Part shown: in pieces, positions 35,578 through 44,833 of the stretch
Layout: each line of letters starts with the position of its first letter
Numbering within the stretch: the first letter of the stretch is position 1
Notes under the pieces: generated by a model
Database searches by the model: none
Told to the model about the DNA's origin: nothing
What the model saw: the letters and a program-made list of their open reading frames with translations, nothing else
From: Thermoguttaceae bacterium
GTDB taxonomy: Bacteria; Planctomycetota; Planctomycetia; Pirellulales; Thermoguttaceae
Reading direction: 5' to 3'
Assembly: GCA_017407125.1 (NCBI GenBank)
Contig: JAFQXE010000025.1
Location: 326,581 to 390,580 of the forward strand
Length of the DNA: 64,000 nucleotides
Position numbers and translations under genes: made by a program

Positions 35578-35679
35578 TATATGAGTTCGTTAAAAGCGAT
35601 TTAGCCGATTTGCGTTTTGTTATTGGCACAAAAGGCGTTATAACGTTATTTCAATTTTACCCTTTGAAGGAGTAAAAAC

Positions 35680-37222
35680 ATGATTAACCTTTTAAGCTGG
35701 TCTATTCTTCCCCCCCCCCCGCAAATTAACATATAAGCGTTTGTTTGTTCTTTTGTTTGTGGCGATTCTTTCTATCGCCAGTTTCTCTTATGCGGAAGTG
35801 GTTGAATTCTTCTCTGACTTCACAGCGGGGTGCAAGCCTGCAAGCGCTTATCGCCAAAATGACGAAAAAGGCAGTTTGGCTCCATACTTTACCAATTTTG
35901 CTTTTTATGAATCTTCTGGAGACAGCAACCTTCGTTATGGTTCCAGTGAGAATGGTTATATTACGTTGGCTGCTGGCTCTGGTCAAAGAGCTTCGTTTCA
36001 GCTTACCGCGTCTTCTTTTTTGTCGTCCGCGACTTGTTTTGATTTGACTGCGGGCGATTTGGTTTACGAAGCGTACTATGCATGCGGTTGGTCTGGTGTT
36101 GGTTCAAATAGTAATCAACATGGCATCGCTATCAATAATAATACGATGAGGCTGATTTATCATCCGGGTTATACTAATGGGGCGTTTCGTATAGAGGGTT
36201 CTTTTGGTTCGTGCAACAATCAGGATATTGGTTTTACTACGAATCGAGCTGCTGGAGATTATACCAAAATGAAGTTGACGATTCATCGAGACGAAACAGC
36301 TGGCAACTATGTTTTTACAACGCAGCTGGCTCCAGCGAATAATGAATATTCTTATTCGTATACTCATACGTGCCCGATTGCTACAATTGACGCCGCTGGC
36401 GGCATTAAATCCATTGGTCCGTTTGCATATAACAATAACAATAACGACGTAACCAATCTTCGCCTTTTAGCTCCATTTGCAGACGACGCTGTGAACGGCG
36501 CCAAGAGTACGGCTGAATTGCGGGATATGTTTATTGCTTCCGACAAGCCGGTTCACTGGTACAAGTTTGACGATTCGTCAACGACGACCGTCAAAGATTA
36601 CGGTTCCAGTCCTAAAGACGGTACGGCGACGAACGTAAACATGTCAACGATTTCGGAATTGAATCAGGTTGCCGAATTCAGCGCTGACAGTTCCAAGGTC
36701 TCCGTTTTGGATTCTGCGCCGATCAATGGTCCGTGGACGGCAGAATTCTTCCTCAATTCAGCTCAAATGGATTCATGGCAGAGTTTGGCTCAAAGCGGCA
36801 ACTATTCTTTACGATGGAGTCAATACGGTAATGCTGGTATTCCTGGATTTACTGTATCCGGAGTTAAGGATTACGTTTTTTTAGATCCGGATGGCGGCGC
36901 TTTTGATTATGAAATTCCCTTGAACGAATGGCTTCACGTTACCTATGTCAATGATGGGGAAAGCATGCTGCTTTACATTGACGGAGAATTGGTAGGCAAA
37001 AACACAGAAAGGCTTATTCCGTTGCCGTATACTACTATTGGCGCAAATGGAAACAGCGGCTATTTTCAAGGTATGATTGACTACGTTGCTCTGTACGATT
37101 ACGCATTGTCTGCGGAGCAGATTTGGAATCACGCTCACCCGACGCCGGAACCTGCAACCTGGGCGCTGCTGATTCTCGGCGCCGCGGGAATGTTGTACTG
37201 GCGGAAGAGGGTTAGGCAATAG
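35680..37222 (+). CDS. LamG-like PEP-CTERM protein with an 11-C tract putting the start out of frame (phase-variable or frameshifted)
   Basis: ATG 35680 has a strong SD (AAGGAG, 7-nt spacing). Its frame reads MINLLSWSILPPPP, passes through C11 (35710-35720) and stops at 35734. One C fewer would read MINLLSWSILPPPRKLTYK straight into 'RLFVLLFVAILSIASFSYAE', a signal peptide, and the remaining ~490 residues. In the present state only a TTG at 35741 without SD could start the long frame. The body has a LamG-like domain near residues 290-480 ('WTAEFFLNSAQM', 'MLLYIDGELVG', 'GMIDYVALYDYALSAEQI'). It ends in PEP-CTERM (PEPATWALLILGAAGMLYWRK). The C-tract may be a contingency repeat or an assembly error. 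Confidence 0.8.
35710..35720 (+). repeat. Homopolymeric C11 tract within the start region
   Basis: Eleven C residues lie ten codons after ATG 35680. Tract lengths of 10 or 13 restore the frame to the signal peptide; 11 and 12 do not. Confidence 0.9.
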
Positions 37223-37541
37223 GCAAGGCGAGCCGGGAACGTGAGTTCCCGGGTAGGAACCGCGTTAGCGGTTCAATTTTAATAGCCGTGGGTGAAACCC
37301 ACGGAAAAACGATTAAAAAGATTCTCTTTAATTGAGTCAACCTCTTTTCTATCCCCCCGCGCCTTTGGGCGCGGGAGGATAGAAAAGAGAATTTGTCGAT
37401 GTTTTTATTTTACGTCATTCGTCCGTGGGCTGAAGCCCACGGTTACAAGAGTTGCGTCCCATCCGGGACCAGTTCAGCTTCTCGACTTGTCTATCTTCGC
37501 CGGAATAATTTGCGTGCACCCTATTCCCTACTCCCTATTCC

Positions 37542-37832
37542 CTAACTCTTCGCCTTCCCCTGAACGATCATGGCAATGCCGACGCATAAAAACGGCCAGC
37601 CGAGCCAGCGCGGCGGGTGAAGGCGAAATTCTTTGGCGGAGAAACTCTTTTCATTGAACATGGCGTCCCACGACCGGGAAACTGCCAGTTCTATCTTTTT
37701 TGTAACGCTGGCGCCCGATTGCGTAATCGCAGACGAAATCGCCGGCGTTAAGTAGACCGCGTCAACGCAATGCAACTCTAATCCAAACAGAATTAACAAA
37801 TAGCCCCAGAAGAATAAAGTTGACGGTTTCAT
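37542..37832 (-). CDS. Small two-helix membrane protein
   Basis: A 96-residue protein, not recognised. There is a hydrophobic N-terminal segment ('TLFFWGYLLILFGLEL'), a polar middle part with conserved-looking 'FRLHPPRWLGWPF', and a C-terminal membrane segment ('FLCVGIAMIVQG') ending in Lys. The topology and sensible composition support a real gene. It is the 4-kb region's only gene between the poly-C PEP-CTERM gene and araA. The last codons overlap 'ctccctattccctaactc' short tandem repeats. The rest of 37223-37541 holds hairpins such as 'ccgtgggtgaaacccacgg' and no gene. Confidence 0.6.
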   Translation of the reverse strand: MKPSTLFFWGYLLILFGLELHCVDAVYLTPAISSAITQSGASVTKKIELAVSRSWDAMFNEKSFSAKEFRLHPPRWLGWPFLCVGIAMIVQGKAKS

Positions 37833-37872
37833 AGTATAGAATTATATGAATAGAGAGAAGGGCTTCGCGTTT

Positions 37873-37960
37873 GTGAGTTAGAAGTGAGGAGGGAGGAGTG
37901 AGGAGTTTTTCTGTGCGGCGCTTTGCGTAACTCCTCACTCCTAATTCCTAACTCCTCATT
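37873..37960 (+). repeat. Short-tandem-repeat hairpin (aggagtg / cactcct arms)
   Basis: 'aggagtgaggagt' pairs perfectly with 'actcctcactcct', with further iterated units on both sides. The centre 'ggcgctttgcgta' is the reverse complement of the ACGCAA(A)GCG centre seen in the other elements. It ends next to the araA stop codon. Confidence 0.85.
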
Positions 37961-39464
37961 ATTTAAGCGCTCCCTTGAGCATATAGGCGACGTCGTTGAG
38001 AGTCAGGTCGCGTTTGATTTGCCGGGTTGTCGTCGTTTCGTCGATGACGACCAGCTCGATGTCGGCAATGTCGGCGTAGTCGGCAATCTGGTCAACAGAG
38101 ATGTCGTAGGAGAACGCGGTGTGGTGCGTGCCTCCAGCGAGAATCCAGCTGGCGGCTCCGACGGACAGGTTCGGTTCCGGTTTCCAGAACGCGCTGGCGA
38201 CGGGCAGTTTCGGCAGCGGCGCTTTCGGTTCCAAAACCTGAACTTTATTGACGATCATGCGGAATCGAGACCCCAGGTCGATAATCGTCGCTGCAACGCC
38301 GGTTCCGGGATGAGCGGTAAAGACGAGTCGGGCGGGGTCGGCTTTTCCGCCGATTCCCAGCGGGTGAACTTCCAGCCGGGGCTTTTTCGATGCGATGGTC
38401 GGGCAGACTTCCAGCATGTGCGCCTGAAGAATCGCGCCGTCGCCGGGGAAGTCCAGAACGTAGTCTTCCAGGAACGACGAGCCGTTTTTGAGCCCCTTTG
38501 TCATGACCTTGAACAGACGAACCAGAGCGGCGGTTTTCCAGTCGCCTTCCGCGCCGAATCCGTATCCTTCCGCCATGAGCCGCTGTGACGCCAGACCCGG
38601 AAGCTGGTTCATGCCGTGCAGAGCGTCAAAGTTGGTCGTGAAGGCGAACGCGCCCTTGTCGGCAAGGAACTGGCGAATGGCGAGTTCTTCCCGGGCGGCT
38701 TCGACAACCTGATTTCGGTCCGCGCCGTCTTTTTGAGCGTTGGGCGCCAGCTCGTACTGGTCTTCGTACTGAGCGATCAGGTCGGCGATTTGAGCGTCTG
38801 TTACATCCGCCTGAACGGCGGCGAGGTCGCCGATGGGATAGTAATCGACATGGTATCCGAGAACCTTTTCCGCCTCAACTTTGTCGCCGTCTGTAACGGC
38901 AACGTTGTTCATGTTGTCTCCGAATCGGACGACTTTAAGATTCTGCTGATCCGCCCACGCGGCGCAGACTCTCATCCACGACGCCACTTGCGCTGCGGTC
39001 GATTCCTCCTGCCAGAACCCGACAACGACTTTGCGGTTGATTCTCAGCCGGGAAACGATATGTCCGAATTCGCGGTCGCCATGAGCGCTCTGGTTGAGGT
39101 TCATGTAGTCCATGTCGATGTCAGCCCACGGGATTTCCCGGTTGAACTGCGTGTGCAGGTGCAGCAGCGGCTTCTGGAAGTACTTCAAGCCGTGAATCCA
39201 CATCTTGGCGGGAGAAAACGTGTGCATCCAGGCGATAACTCCAACGCAGCGCGGGTCGACGTTTGCCTTGGCGAAGACTTCCGCGACTTCCGCCGCCGAG
39301 TTTGCCGTTCCTTTATAGACGACGTTCATCGGCAGACGTCCGGACTCGTTCAAGCCGTTGACAATCGCCTGGGAATGGGAGTCGACAATTTTGACCGTCT
39401 CGCCGCCGTAAAGCAGCTGCGCGCCGGTTACAAACCAGATTTCGTTGTTTTCGTAAATGGTCAT
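37959..39464 (-). CDS. araA: L-arabinose isomerase
   Basis: A 501-residue enzyme (E. coli AraA is 500) converting L-arabinose to L-ribulose with a divalent metal. Family blocks are 'EIWFVTGAQLLYGG' (~8), 'GVIAWMHTFSPAKMWI' (~95), 'LHTQFNREIPW' (~125) and 'QSAHGDREFG' (~155). Metal-ligand-type residues lie in 'AEGYGFGAEGDWKTAA' (Glu ~305/Glu ~331 region), and 'WILAGGTHHTAFS' (His ~450) is near the end. No araB or araD is adjacent, so the gene is either a scattered single gene or used for another sugar such as galactose. It is flanked on both sides by short-tandem-repeat hairpins. Confidence 0.95.
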   Translation of the reverse strand: MTIYENNEIWFVTGAQLLYGGETVKIVDSHSQAIVNGLNESGRLPMNVVYKGTANSAAEVAEVFAKANVDPRCVGVIAWMHTFSPAKMWIHGLKYFQKPLLHLHTQFNREIPWADIDMDYMNLNQSAHGDREFGHIVSRLRINRKVVVGFWQEESTAAQVASWMRVCAAWADQQNLKVVRFGDNMNNVAVTDGDKVEAEKVLGYHVDYYPIGDLAAVQADVTDAQIADLIAQYEDQYELAPNAQKDGADRNQVVEAAREELAIRQFLADKGAFAFTTNFDALHGMNQLPGLASQRLMAEGYGFGAEGDWKTAALVRLFKVMTKGLKNGSSFLEDYVLDFPGDGAILQAHMLEVCPTIASKKPRLEVHPLGIGGKADPARLVFTAHPGTGVAATIIDLGSRFRMIVNKVQVLEPKAPLPKLPVASAFWKPEPNLSVGAASWILAGGTHHTAFSYDISVDQIADYADIADIELVVIDETTTTRQIKRDLTLNDVAYMLKGALK

Positions 39465-39482
39465 GGCGAATTGAGGGGTAAT

Positions 39483-39580
39483 AGTAAGAAGTGGTTAGTT
39501 GTTAGTGGTAAGTGGTAAGTGAATAGTGAGGCGCTTTGCGTCCTAACCACGTAAAACTTACCACTAATTACTCTCTCATT
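39483..39580 (+). repeat. Short-tandem-repeat hairpin (gtaagtg/cacttac-type arms)
   Basis: 'agtggttagttgttagtggtaagtggtaag' (read in units) is answered by 'cttaccactaattac', with 'ggcgctttgcgtcc' as centre. It lies directly upstream of the araA start codon. Confidence 0.8.
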
Positions 39581-39668
39581 ATACTCGCAATAGCAGAGAT
39601 GTCAATTCAATATTGCGCAAAAGTCGTTATCTTTTTACGCAGACGGGTGGCTCCCCGTTGGTTATGAG

Positions 39669-39770
39669 CGGGTCAGTCCGTTCACGGATTTGACGGATTA
39701 GACGGATTTTCACCGATTGGTTAATGGAAGGCGGTAACGGAGAGAGCGAAGCGAACGTAGTTACGCTTTG
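39669..39770 (+). repeat. 58-bp direct repeat (copy 2) fused to a left-half GGAAGGCGGTAA element
   Basis: 39669-39725 repeats 33451-33508. It runs without a gap into TGGAAGGCGGTAACGGAGAG (39725 on), the left end of the ~115-bp element. The remaining 39771-39927 stretch holds 'acaaagaacacaaagaacac' simple repeats and no gene. Confidence 0.75.
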
Positions 39771-39927
39771 AACCGCTCACGCACAAGGATGAGCCGGCAC
39801 GCGGCAGTCCCCTGCCGCAAAAGGAATCTCACGCAAAGTTTGCAAAGTCCGTAAAGTAATTTTTACCACAAAGAACACAAAGAACACAAAGAATCAATCG
39901 GCGTGAAAACAATCAACTCGATACGTT

Positions 39928-41121
39928 TTACTGGTTTGTCGATTTCTTCTCTTCCTGCTTCTTTTTGTTATACTCGTTGAACAGTTTATACATAGCAGTA
40001 AAATGATTTGCCTTAGCCGCTTTAATTGGATTTGCGCCCCCCTTGTTTTTAATTGTCGGATCAGCGCCTGCTTCAAGTAACGCTTTGGCAACGTCTATTC
40101 GACTTATGCTGCAAGCCAGAAGCATTAGAGGCGTGTCCTTCTTTATATCTTGAGCGTTTACGTCAGCCCCGGCTTTGATAAGAATATTGACAATATCGAC
40201 ATTCCCATAGTCCACAGCGTCATGCAAAGGCGTACTTAGACTCTTTGAAGAACGGGCGTTGGGGTCGGCTCCGCGATTGAGAAGATCCTGTACAGCTTGC
40301 AAGTCGTGGCGTCCGATTGCTTCGCGTAAGAGCGAGTTAAGACTCGGCGTATATCCGAGACTTTCTAAACATTTCCTAAGTTCTTCTTTATTCGGGCTGC
40401 TGGCGCCAATATTATTCACATCTGCCTGAGAGGGTTTAGCTCCCAGTTTGAGCAGCAGTTCGAGCATTTCAACGTCTTTGACAACTTCAAAGGCAGAATT
40501 CAAGTTCGCGCCTCGCTTTGCCAGCAGCTCAACCGATTCCGGACAGTTTTGACAGACCGCCAGTTGAATTAAAGTCATGGAATATATTCTCGGCGTTTCT
40601 ACAGGCGCGCCGGCGTCGAGAAATATCTCTAAAAGCTTCGGATTCGCAACGGCGTAATCGACTGGCTGCATACCGTCAGTATCCATGCCAACTACAGTAT
40701 TAGAGCCAAAGCCGCGTTTCCTGGTAATAGCAGGCGTCGCGCCGGCGTCCAAAAGAACTTTACAGGCTTCAACCTGATTGTTCATCGCCGCGATATGCAG
40801 CGCAGACAGTTCGTCTCGATGAGTTGCCGGGAGGTCGATAACGACGCCTGATTTAATAATCTTTTTGATCTCTGCAACGTCTCCCCGTTGAGCCGCATCG
40901 CGCAAGCGCTCGGCTTTTTTAATCATCGCTTCCTGCTGCGGCTGAGTATATCTGCCCATATATTCAATCGGCAACCCTTTATTCTGAATAGTGTATTTTT
41001 TAACGTCCCACCATGTCAAAGACGACATATTGCCAAGCTGAACCTGCAAATGATAATAGGTTGCAAGCGCGGCGCAAACGATAAGAGCGAATATCGAATA
41101 AAAGATAATTCTCTTTTTCAT
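39928..41121 (-). CDS. Ankyrin-repeat protein with N-terminal membrane anchor
   Basis: A 397-residue protein. An N-terminal hydrophobic helix (IIFYSIFALIVCAALATYY) follows a lysine-rich start, so it is probably anchored with the repeats outside the cytoplasm. Ankyrin-type units occur from about residue 70 to 385, e.g. 'SALHIAAMNNQVEACKVLLD', 'LIQLAVCQNCPESVELLAKR', 'TPLHDAVDYGNVDIVNILIK' and 'TPLMLLACSISRIDVAKALL', each followed by an AGA-type turn. The protein-binding role is general to the family; the partner is unknown. Confidence 0.88.
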   Translation of the reverse strand: MKKRIIFYSIFALIVCAALATYYHLQVQLGNMSSLTWWDVKKYTIQNKGLPIEYMGRYTQPQQEAMIKKAERLRDAAQRGDVAEIKKIIKSGVVIDLPATHRDELSALHIAAMNNQVEACKVLLDAGATPAITRKRGFGSNTVVGMDTDGMQPVDYAVANPKLLEIFLDAGAPVETPRIYSMTLIQLAVCQNCPESVELLAKRGANLNSAFEVVKDVEMLELLLKLGAKPSQADVNNIGASSPNKEELRKCLESLGYTPSLNSLLREAIGRHDLQAVQDLLNRGADPNARSSKSLSTPLHDAVDYGNVDIVNILIKAGADVNAQDIKKDTPLMLLACSISRIDVAKALLEAGADPTIKNKGGANPIKAAKANHFTAMYKLFNEYNKKKQEEKKSTNQ

Positions 41122-41755
41122 GTTTTTGTTCCATCTAAATCAAGGGAGATAAATTGAACGTTCAACCGATACCGATTATTTTAATTGATTTAACCACGGC
41201 GGTCAATAGTGTAGAAGAAAAATCTAGCGTTTTCATTTCTTTCGTCGAAAAAAGCGGACTTCGTCCGCGACCCGGAAGCGTTTTCGGCTGCGTCTCTTTT
41301 TTTTCAGCGGGACTTGTTGCCTGTGGCGGGCGAAGACGCCCGCGAACCAGCGGAACAGGCGGGCTTTCCACGTTCTCATGATTTTTGGAGGCTTCCGCCG
41401 CAAGCGTTCACCAATTGATAACTTTGCGAACTTCGCGAACTTTGCGTGAGATTTTTTGGGCGGCAGGGGACTGCCGCGATCCGGGTACGCTAACGCGGTT
41501 GTGTTGCGGGCGAAACGCCCGCGAACCGGACTCACTAGAGTTTTTCCGCCTTTCCGACAAAGCGTCTTTCTCGCAACTCGCAACTCAAATAATATACATA
41601 TTTCTACTATGAGCGTCAAAAATCTTCTCGTCTTTTTGAGAAACTCTTTAAAAAAAGCGAACCAAAATGGGGGTTGGGGGGTATAATATAATTATGACGA
41701 GTTTGACTGATTGTCAGTCGTTAAAGAATCAACGGTTAATTTACAAGTTTATATT

Positions 41756-42745
41756 ATGAGTTTCGACATTCAATCGATTAACATTCAGGTTTCTCAGCAG
41801 GCTGAGAAATTAACGCTGCTGCGGCAGGAAATCGGCAAAGTTCTTATTGGTCAAAAGACAATGGTTGACCGCCTTTTAATCGGGCTTCTGACCGGAGGGC
41901 ACATCCTTCTGGAAGGCGTTCCCGGTCTGGCAAAAACGACGGCAATCAAGGCGCTGGCGCAGGCTCTGGACTCTAAATTCCAGAGAATTCAGTTTACTCC
42001 TGACCTTCTTCCCGCCGACCTGTTGGGAACGATGATCTACGTTCCCGGAACCGGCGACTTCCAAACCCGAAAGGGTCCGATTTTCTCTAACTTTATTTTG
42101 GCGGATGAAATCAACCGCGCGCCGTCTAAAGTCCAGTCCGCTCTGCTGGAAGCGATGCAGGAAAAGCAGGTAACCATCGGCGATTCCACCTATAAGCTGG
42201 ACGATCTGTTTTTGGTTATGGCAACGCAAAACCCGATTGAGCAGGAAGGCACGTATCCGCTGCCGGAAGCCCAGCTCGACCGATTCATGCTCAAGGTGAA
42301 AATCACGTATCCCAAGCCGGACGAGGAAATGCAGGTTCTCAATCAGGCGTTGGGCGCGGTCGCCCCGACGACGTCGCCGGTACTGTCCGAGGCGGATATT
42401 CTTTCCATGAAAAAGACGGTCGAACAGCTCTATATCGACGACCAGATCAAACGATACATTCTCTCGATTGTTCAGGCGACGCGAAATCCGGAAGACTACG
42501 ACCTGAAAAAGCTCAAGCCCCTTATCGAATACGGCGGATCTCCGCGCGCGACGATTTACCTTGCTATCGCCGCCAGAGCGGAAGCGTTTCTCAACGGCCG
42601 CGGCTTTGTTACGCCGCAAGACGTTAAAGACATCGCTTACGACGTTCTGCGCCATCGTATAATTCCAACGTACGAAGCAGAAGCGGAAGGCTTGACGTCG
42701 GAGAATATTATCGACGCGGTTCTTCAGGCAGTTCCGGTTCCGTAA
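41756..42745 (+). CDS. MoxR-family AAA+ ATPase
   Basis: A 329-residue AAA+ ATPase. Walker A is 'LLEGVPGLAKTTAIKALA' (~50), Walker B is 'NFILADEINRAPSKVQSALL' (~115), sensor 1 is 'VMATQNPIEQEGTYPLPEAQ' (~165), and the C-terminal AAA lid has 'GGSPRATIYLAIAARAEAFL' (~265). MoxR proteins act as chaperone-like partners of VWA-domain proteins. Here it heads a cluster of DUF58 and VWA genes (the Bat, aerotolerance-type operon), which suggests assembly or activation of a membrane VWA complex. ATG 41756 is chosen over the longer frame; 'tataatataa' at 41683-41692 may be the -10. The 41122-41755 gap before it is repeat-derived hairpins. Confidence 0.94.
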   Translation: MSFDIQSINIQVSQQAEKLTLLRQEIGKVLIGQKTMVDRLLIGLLTGGHILLEGVPGLAKTTAIKALAQALDSKFQRIQFTPDLLPADLLGTMIYVPGTGDFQTRKGPIFSNFILADEINRAPSKVQSALLEAMQEKQVTIGDSTYKLDDLFLVMATQNPIEQEGTYPLPEAQLDRFMLKVKITYPKPDEEMQVLNQALGAVAPTTSPVLSEADILSMKKTVEQLYIDDQIKRYILSIVQATRNPEDYDLKKLKPLIEYGGSPRATIYLAIAARAEAFLNGRGFVTPQDVKDIAYDVLRHRIIPTYEAEAEGLTSENIIDAVLQAVPVP

Positions 42746-42750
42746 TTTTA

Positions 42751-42822
42751 GGTAAAAGGCAGTAGGCAGTAGGCAATAGGCAGTAGGGAATTGCATATTT
42801 CTCGCTACTCGCAACTCGCAAC
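42751..42822 (+). repeat. Short tandem repeats (ggcagta / ctcgcaa) between moxR and DUF58 gene
   Basis: 'aggcagtaggcagtaggcaa' is followed by 'ctcgctactcgcaactcgc' directly before the DUF58 start codon. The two arms are of different types, as if two half-elements were joined. Confidence 0.7.
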
Positions 42823-42823
42823 T

Positions 42824-43738
42824 ATGAACGAATACAATACAAGCCCATCGGCTTTATCTTCTATCGGTATTACCGCAGAGAAAGTCCGTCGATTGCAGAT
42901 CGTTGCCAATCGACGGGTTGACGATTTACTGGCGGGACAGTACAAAAGCGTGTTTCGCGGCCGCGGAATGGAGTTTGACGAAGTGCGTCAGTACCAGCCC
43001 GGCGACGACATCCGCGATATAGACTGGAATGTAACAGCACGGTCTGGCGAGCCGTTTATTAAACGGTACTGCGAAGAACGCGAGCTGACGATTATGTTCC
43101 TCGTTGACGTCTCCGCGTCCGGGATTTTCGGGTCGGCGAACAAATCGAAGCTGGACGCCATGACGGAAATCGCGGCGGTGCTGATGTTTTCCGCATTGAA
43201 AAACAACGACAAAATCGGCATGATTACCTTTGCCGACGACGTCATCGAATACATCCCGCCCAGAAAGGGGAAGTCGTATATTCTGTCGATGATTCAGAAG
43301 CTGGTTACGATTGAACCGGTTCGGCGTCAAACGAACCTGTCCGCCGCGCTGGAGTTCATGACCAAGGTTTTGAAACGCCGCGCTGTCGCGTTTCTCATTT
43401 CCGACCTCGACGGCGATCTGTCCCAGCGCGCGCTCATGGGCGCCAACAGACGTCACGATTTGGTGGCGCTGAGAGTAAACGATCCCCGCGAGTACGAAAT
43501 TCCCGACGTCGGGTTTATTACTCTGGAAGACGCCGAGACGGGAGAACTGATAGAACTCGACGCCCGCTCGCCCAAGGTTCGCGCGCTGTTCGCTCAAAAC
43601 GCGAAACAGCGTGACGAACAAATCAACGACCGCCTTCGCCGCTCGAAAGTCGATCAATTAAAACTCGATACGCAGTCCGACTCCGTTGACGAACTGCGAA
43701 AATTTTTCGATATGAGGGAGAGAAGGATTAGGCATTAA
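42824..43738 (+). CDS. DUF58 (VWA-like) protein of the Bat cluster
   Basis: A 304-residue protein. The DUF58 signature is 'YKSVFRGRGMEFDEVRQYQP' followed by GDDIRDIDWNVTAR (~40-75). A degenerate VWA fold follows with 'MFLVDVSASGIFG', so the MIDAS-like DxSxS is present as DVSAS. 'TNLSAALEFM' and 'AFLISDLDGD' are later strands. It lacks transmembrane segments, as do many soluble DUF58 proteins next to moxR. Its function is inferred from the cluster: partner of the MoxR ATPase. The upstream frame extension is repeat-encoded and was not used. Confidence 0.92.
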   Translation: MNEYNTSPSALSSIGITAEKVRRLQIVANRRVDDLLAGQYKSVFRGRGMEFDEVRQYQPGDDIRDIDWNVTARSGEPFIKRYCEERELTIMFLVDVSASGIFGSANKSKLDAMTEIAAVLMFSALKNNDKIGMITFADDVIEYIPPRKGKSYILSMIQKLVTIEPVRRQTNLSAALEFMTKVLKRRAVAFLISDLDGDLSQRALMGANRRHDLVALRVNDPREYEIPDVGFITLEDAETGELIELDARSPKVRALFAQNAKQRDEQINDRLRRSKVDQLKLDTQSDSVDELRKFFDMRERRIRH

Positions 43739-43842
43739 GAAGTTGCGAGTTGCGAGTTGCGAGTTGCGAGTAGCGAGAAGTTTTTGTGATGCGCTTGCGT
43801 AACTCCTCACTCCTCACTTCTCACTCCTAACTCACAATCCCT
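43738..43842 (+). repeat. Short-tandem-repeat hairpin (gttgcga and actcctc arms)
   Basis: Four tandem 'gttgcga' units starting at the DUF58 stop codon, then 'gcgagaag', a centre 'gatgcgcttgcgtaac', and 'tcctcactcctcacttctc'. The two arms belong to different unit families, but the conserved centre is kept. It ends 10 bp before the next ATG. Confidence 0.85.
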
Positions 43843-43852
43843 TGAGACTATT

Positions 43853-44833
43853 ATGAAAATTAACTATATACTGTCGTTATGGCTTATACTGGCTCTGCTG
43901 GCGTTTGAGCCGGCAGGCTGGGCGCAAGGCGCTCCTAAAGCCGAAAAGGACGCGGCTCCGACCGCGGTTTCGGTAGAGTCGTCGGCGTCGCCGCTGGAAA
44001 ATGTTACGCTGGCTACAGATGTTAAGTGGACGATTAAAGTCAACGTCCCGGAAGGATACGCTCTGCCGTCGGCGCAGATTCCGAAAAAATGGGGCGCCTG
44101 GACGATAGCCGCGTCGGAAACGCTTCAGACCAGCCCAACAACGCACGAGATTCGCCTGACGCTGCGTCCGACGAAGCTGGGCGATCAAGTCGTGCCTGCG
44201 TTTCCCGTCTATTATCAGGACAAGTCCGGCAAACCGGGCTGCGTGGAAGTCAAATCGTTTAACGTCAAGGTTGTTTCCAAGGTGGCTAAAAGCGAGGACA
44301 ATCTCAAGGGAATGGGTTCTGAAAATTCTCTCCTTGACGTCAAAAAGAATCTTTTGCCGTATATAATCGCCTCTTTGGCGGCGTTAATTGTGATTGTCAT
44401 GATTTGGTCGGCGTTTTTCAAACGAAAGAAATCGTCCAAATCGGAAAAGCCAAAATCTCCGTACGAACTGGCGATGGAACGCATGAAAGCCCTGCTGGAA
44501 TCCGGGCTGGCTCATCGCGACGTGAAAATGTTTTATGTGGAACTGACAGGCATCGTCCGGGAGTTTATCGAACGCACGACGCTGATCAACGCTCCAGAAC
44601 TGACAACCGAGGAATTCCTTTACAAGATCAGTCAGGGGAACGTCTTTTCCGACGTCGAGCGCATTCGGCTAAAGCATTTTTTGGAGTCGGCGGACATGGT
44701 CAAGTTTGCTCAACACGATCCCGGCGAAGCGGGAATCAATACGGCAATCCATAACGCCGAGGCGTTTATTTGTATAGAGATGGAAGAAGAAACACAAGAG
44801 GATAGTGAGTTAGGAATTAGGAGTGAGGAGTGA
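43853..44833 (+). CDS. Bat-cluster membrane protein (BatD/DUF4381-like)
   Basis: A 326-residue protein with an N-terminal signal sequence (LSLWLILALLAFEPAGWA). A beta-sandwich-like region follows (~40-150, 'LTLRPTKLGDQVVPAFPVYY'). A single membrane helix (~167-187, 'LLPYIIASLAALIVIVMIW') precedes a basic, helical cytoplasmic part with 'VKMFYVELTGIVREFIERTT'. The layout resembles a small BatD- or DUF4381-type protein that often lies between DUF58 and VWA genes. The final residues EDSELGIRSEE and the stop codon are encoded by an intergenic-type repeat ('gagttaggaattaggagtg'). Confidence 0.8.
   Translation: MKINYILSLWLILALLAFEPAGWAQGAPKAEKDAAPTAVSVESSASPLENVTLATDVKWTIKVNVPEGYALPSAQIPKKWGAWTIAASETLQTSPTTHEIRLTLRPTKLGDQVVPAFPVYYQDKSGKPGCVEVKSFNVKVVSKVAKSEDNLKGMGSENSLLDVKKNLLPYIIASLAALIVIVMIWSAFFKRKKSSKSEKPKSPYELAMERMKALLESGLAHRDVKMFYVELTGIVREFIERTTLINAPELTTEEFLYKISQGNVFSDVERIRLKHFLESADMVKFAQHDPGEAGINTAIHNAEAFICIEMEEETQEDSELGIRSEE

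Noticed and set aside
35741..37222. TTG 35741 as the true start of the poly-C PEP-CTERM gene
   Set aside because: It has no SD and would cut off the basic part of the signal peptide. The ATG at 35680 with a strong SD fits far better if the C tract is one base shorter.
24199..43842. Possible CRISPR arrays, because of the many repeats
   Set aside because: Repeat units are 7-8 bp, degenerate, and without regular spacers; no cas genes are present.
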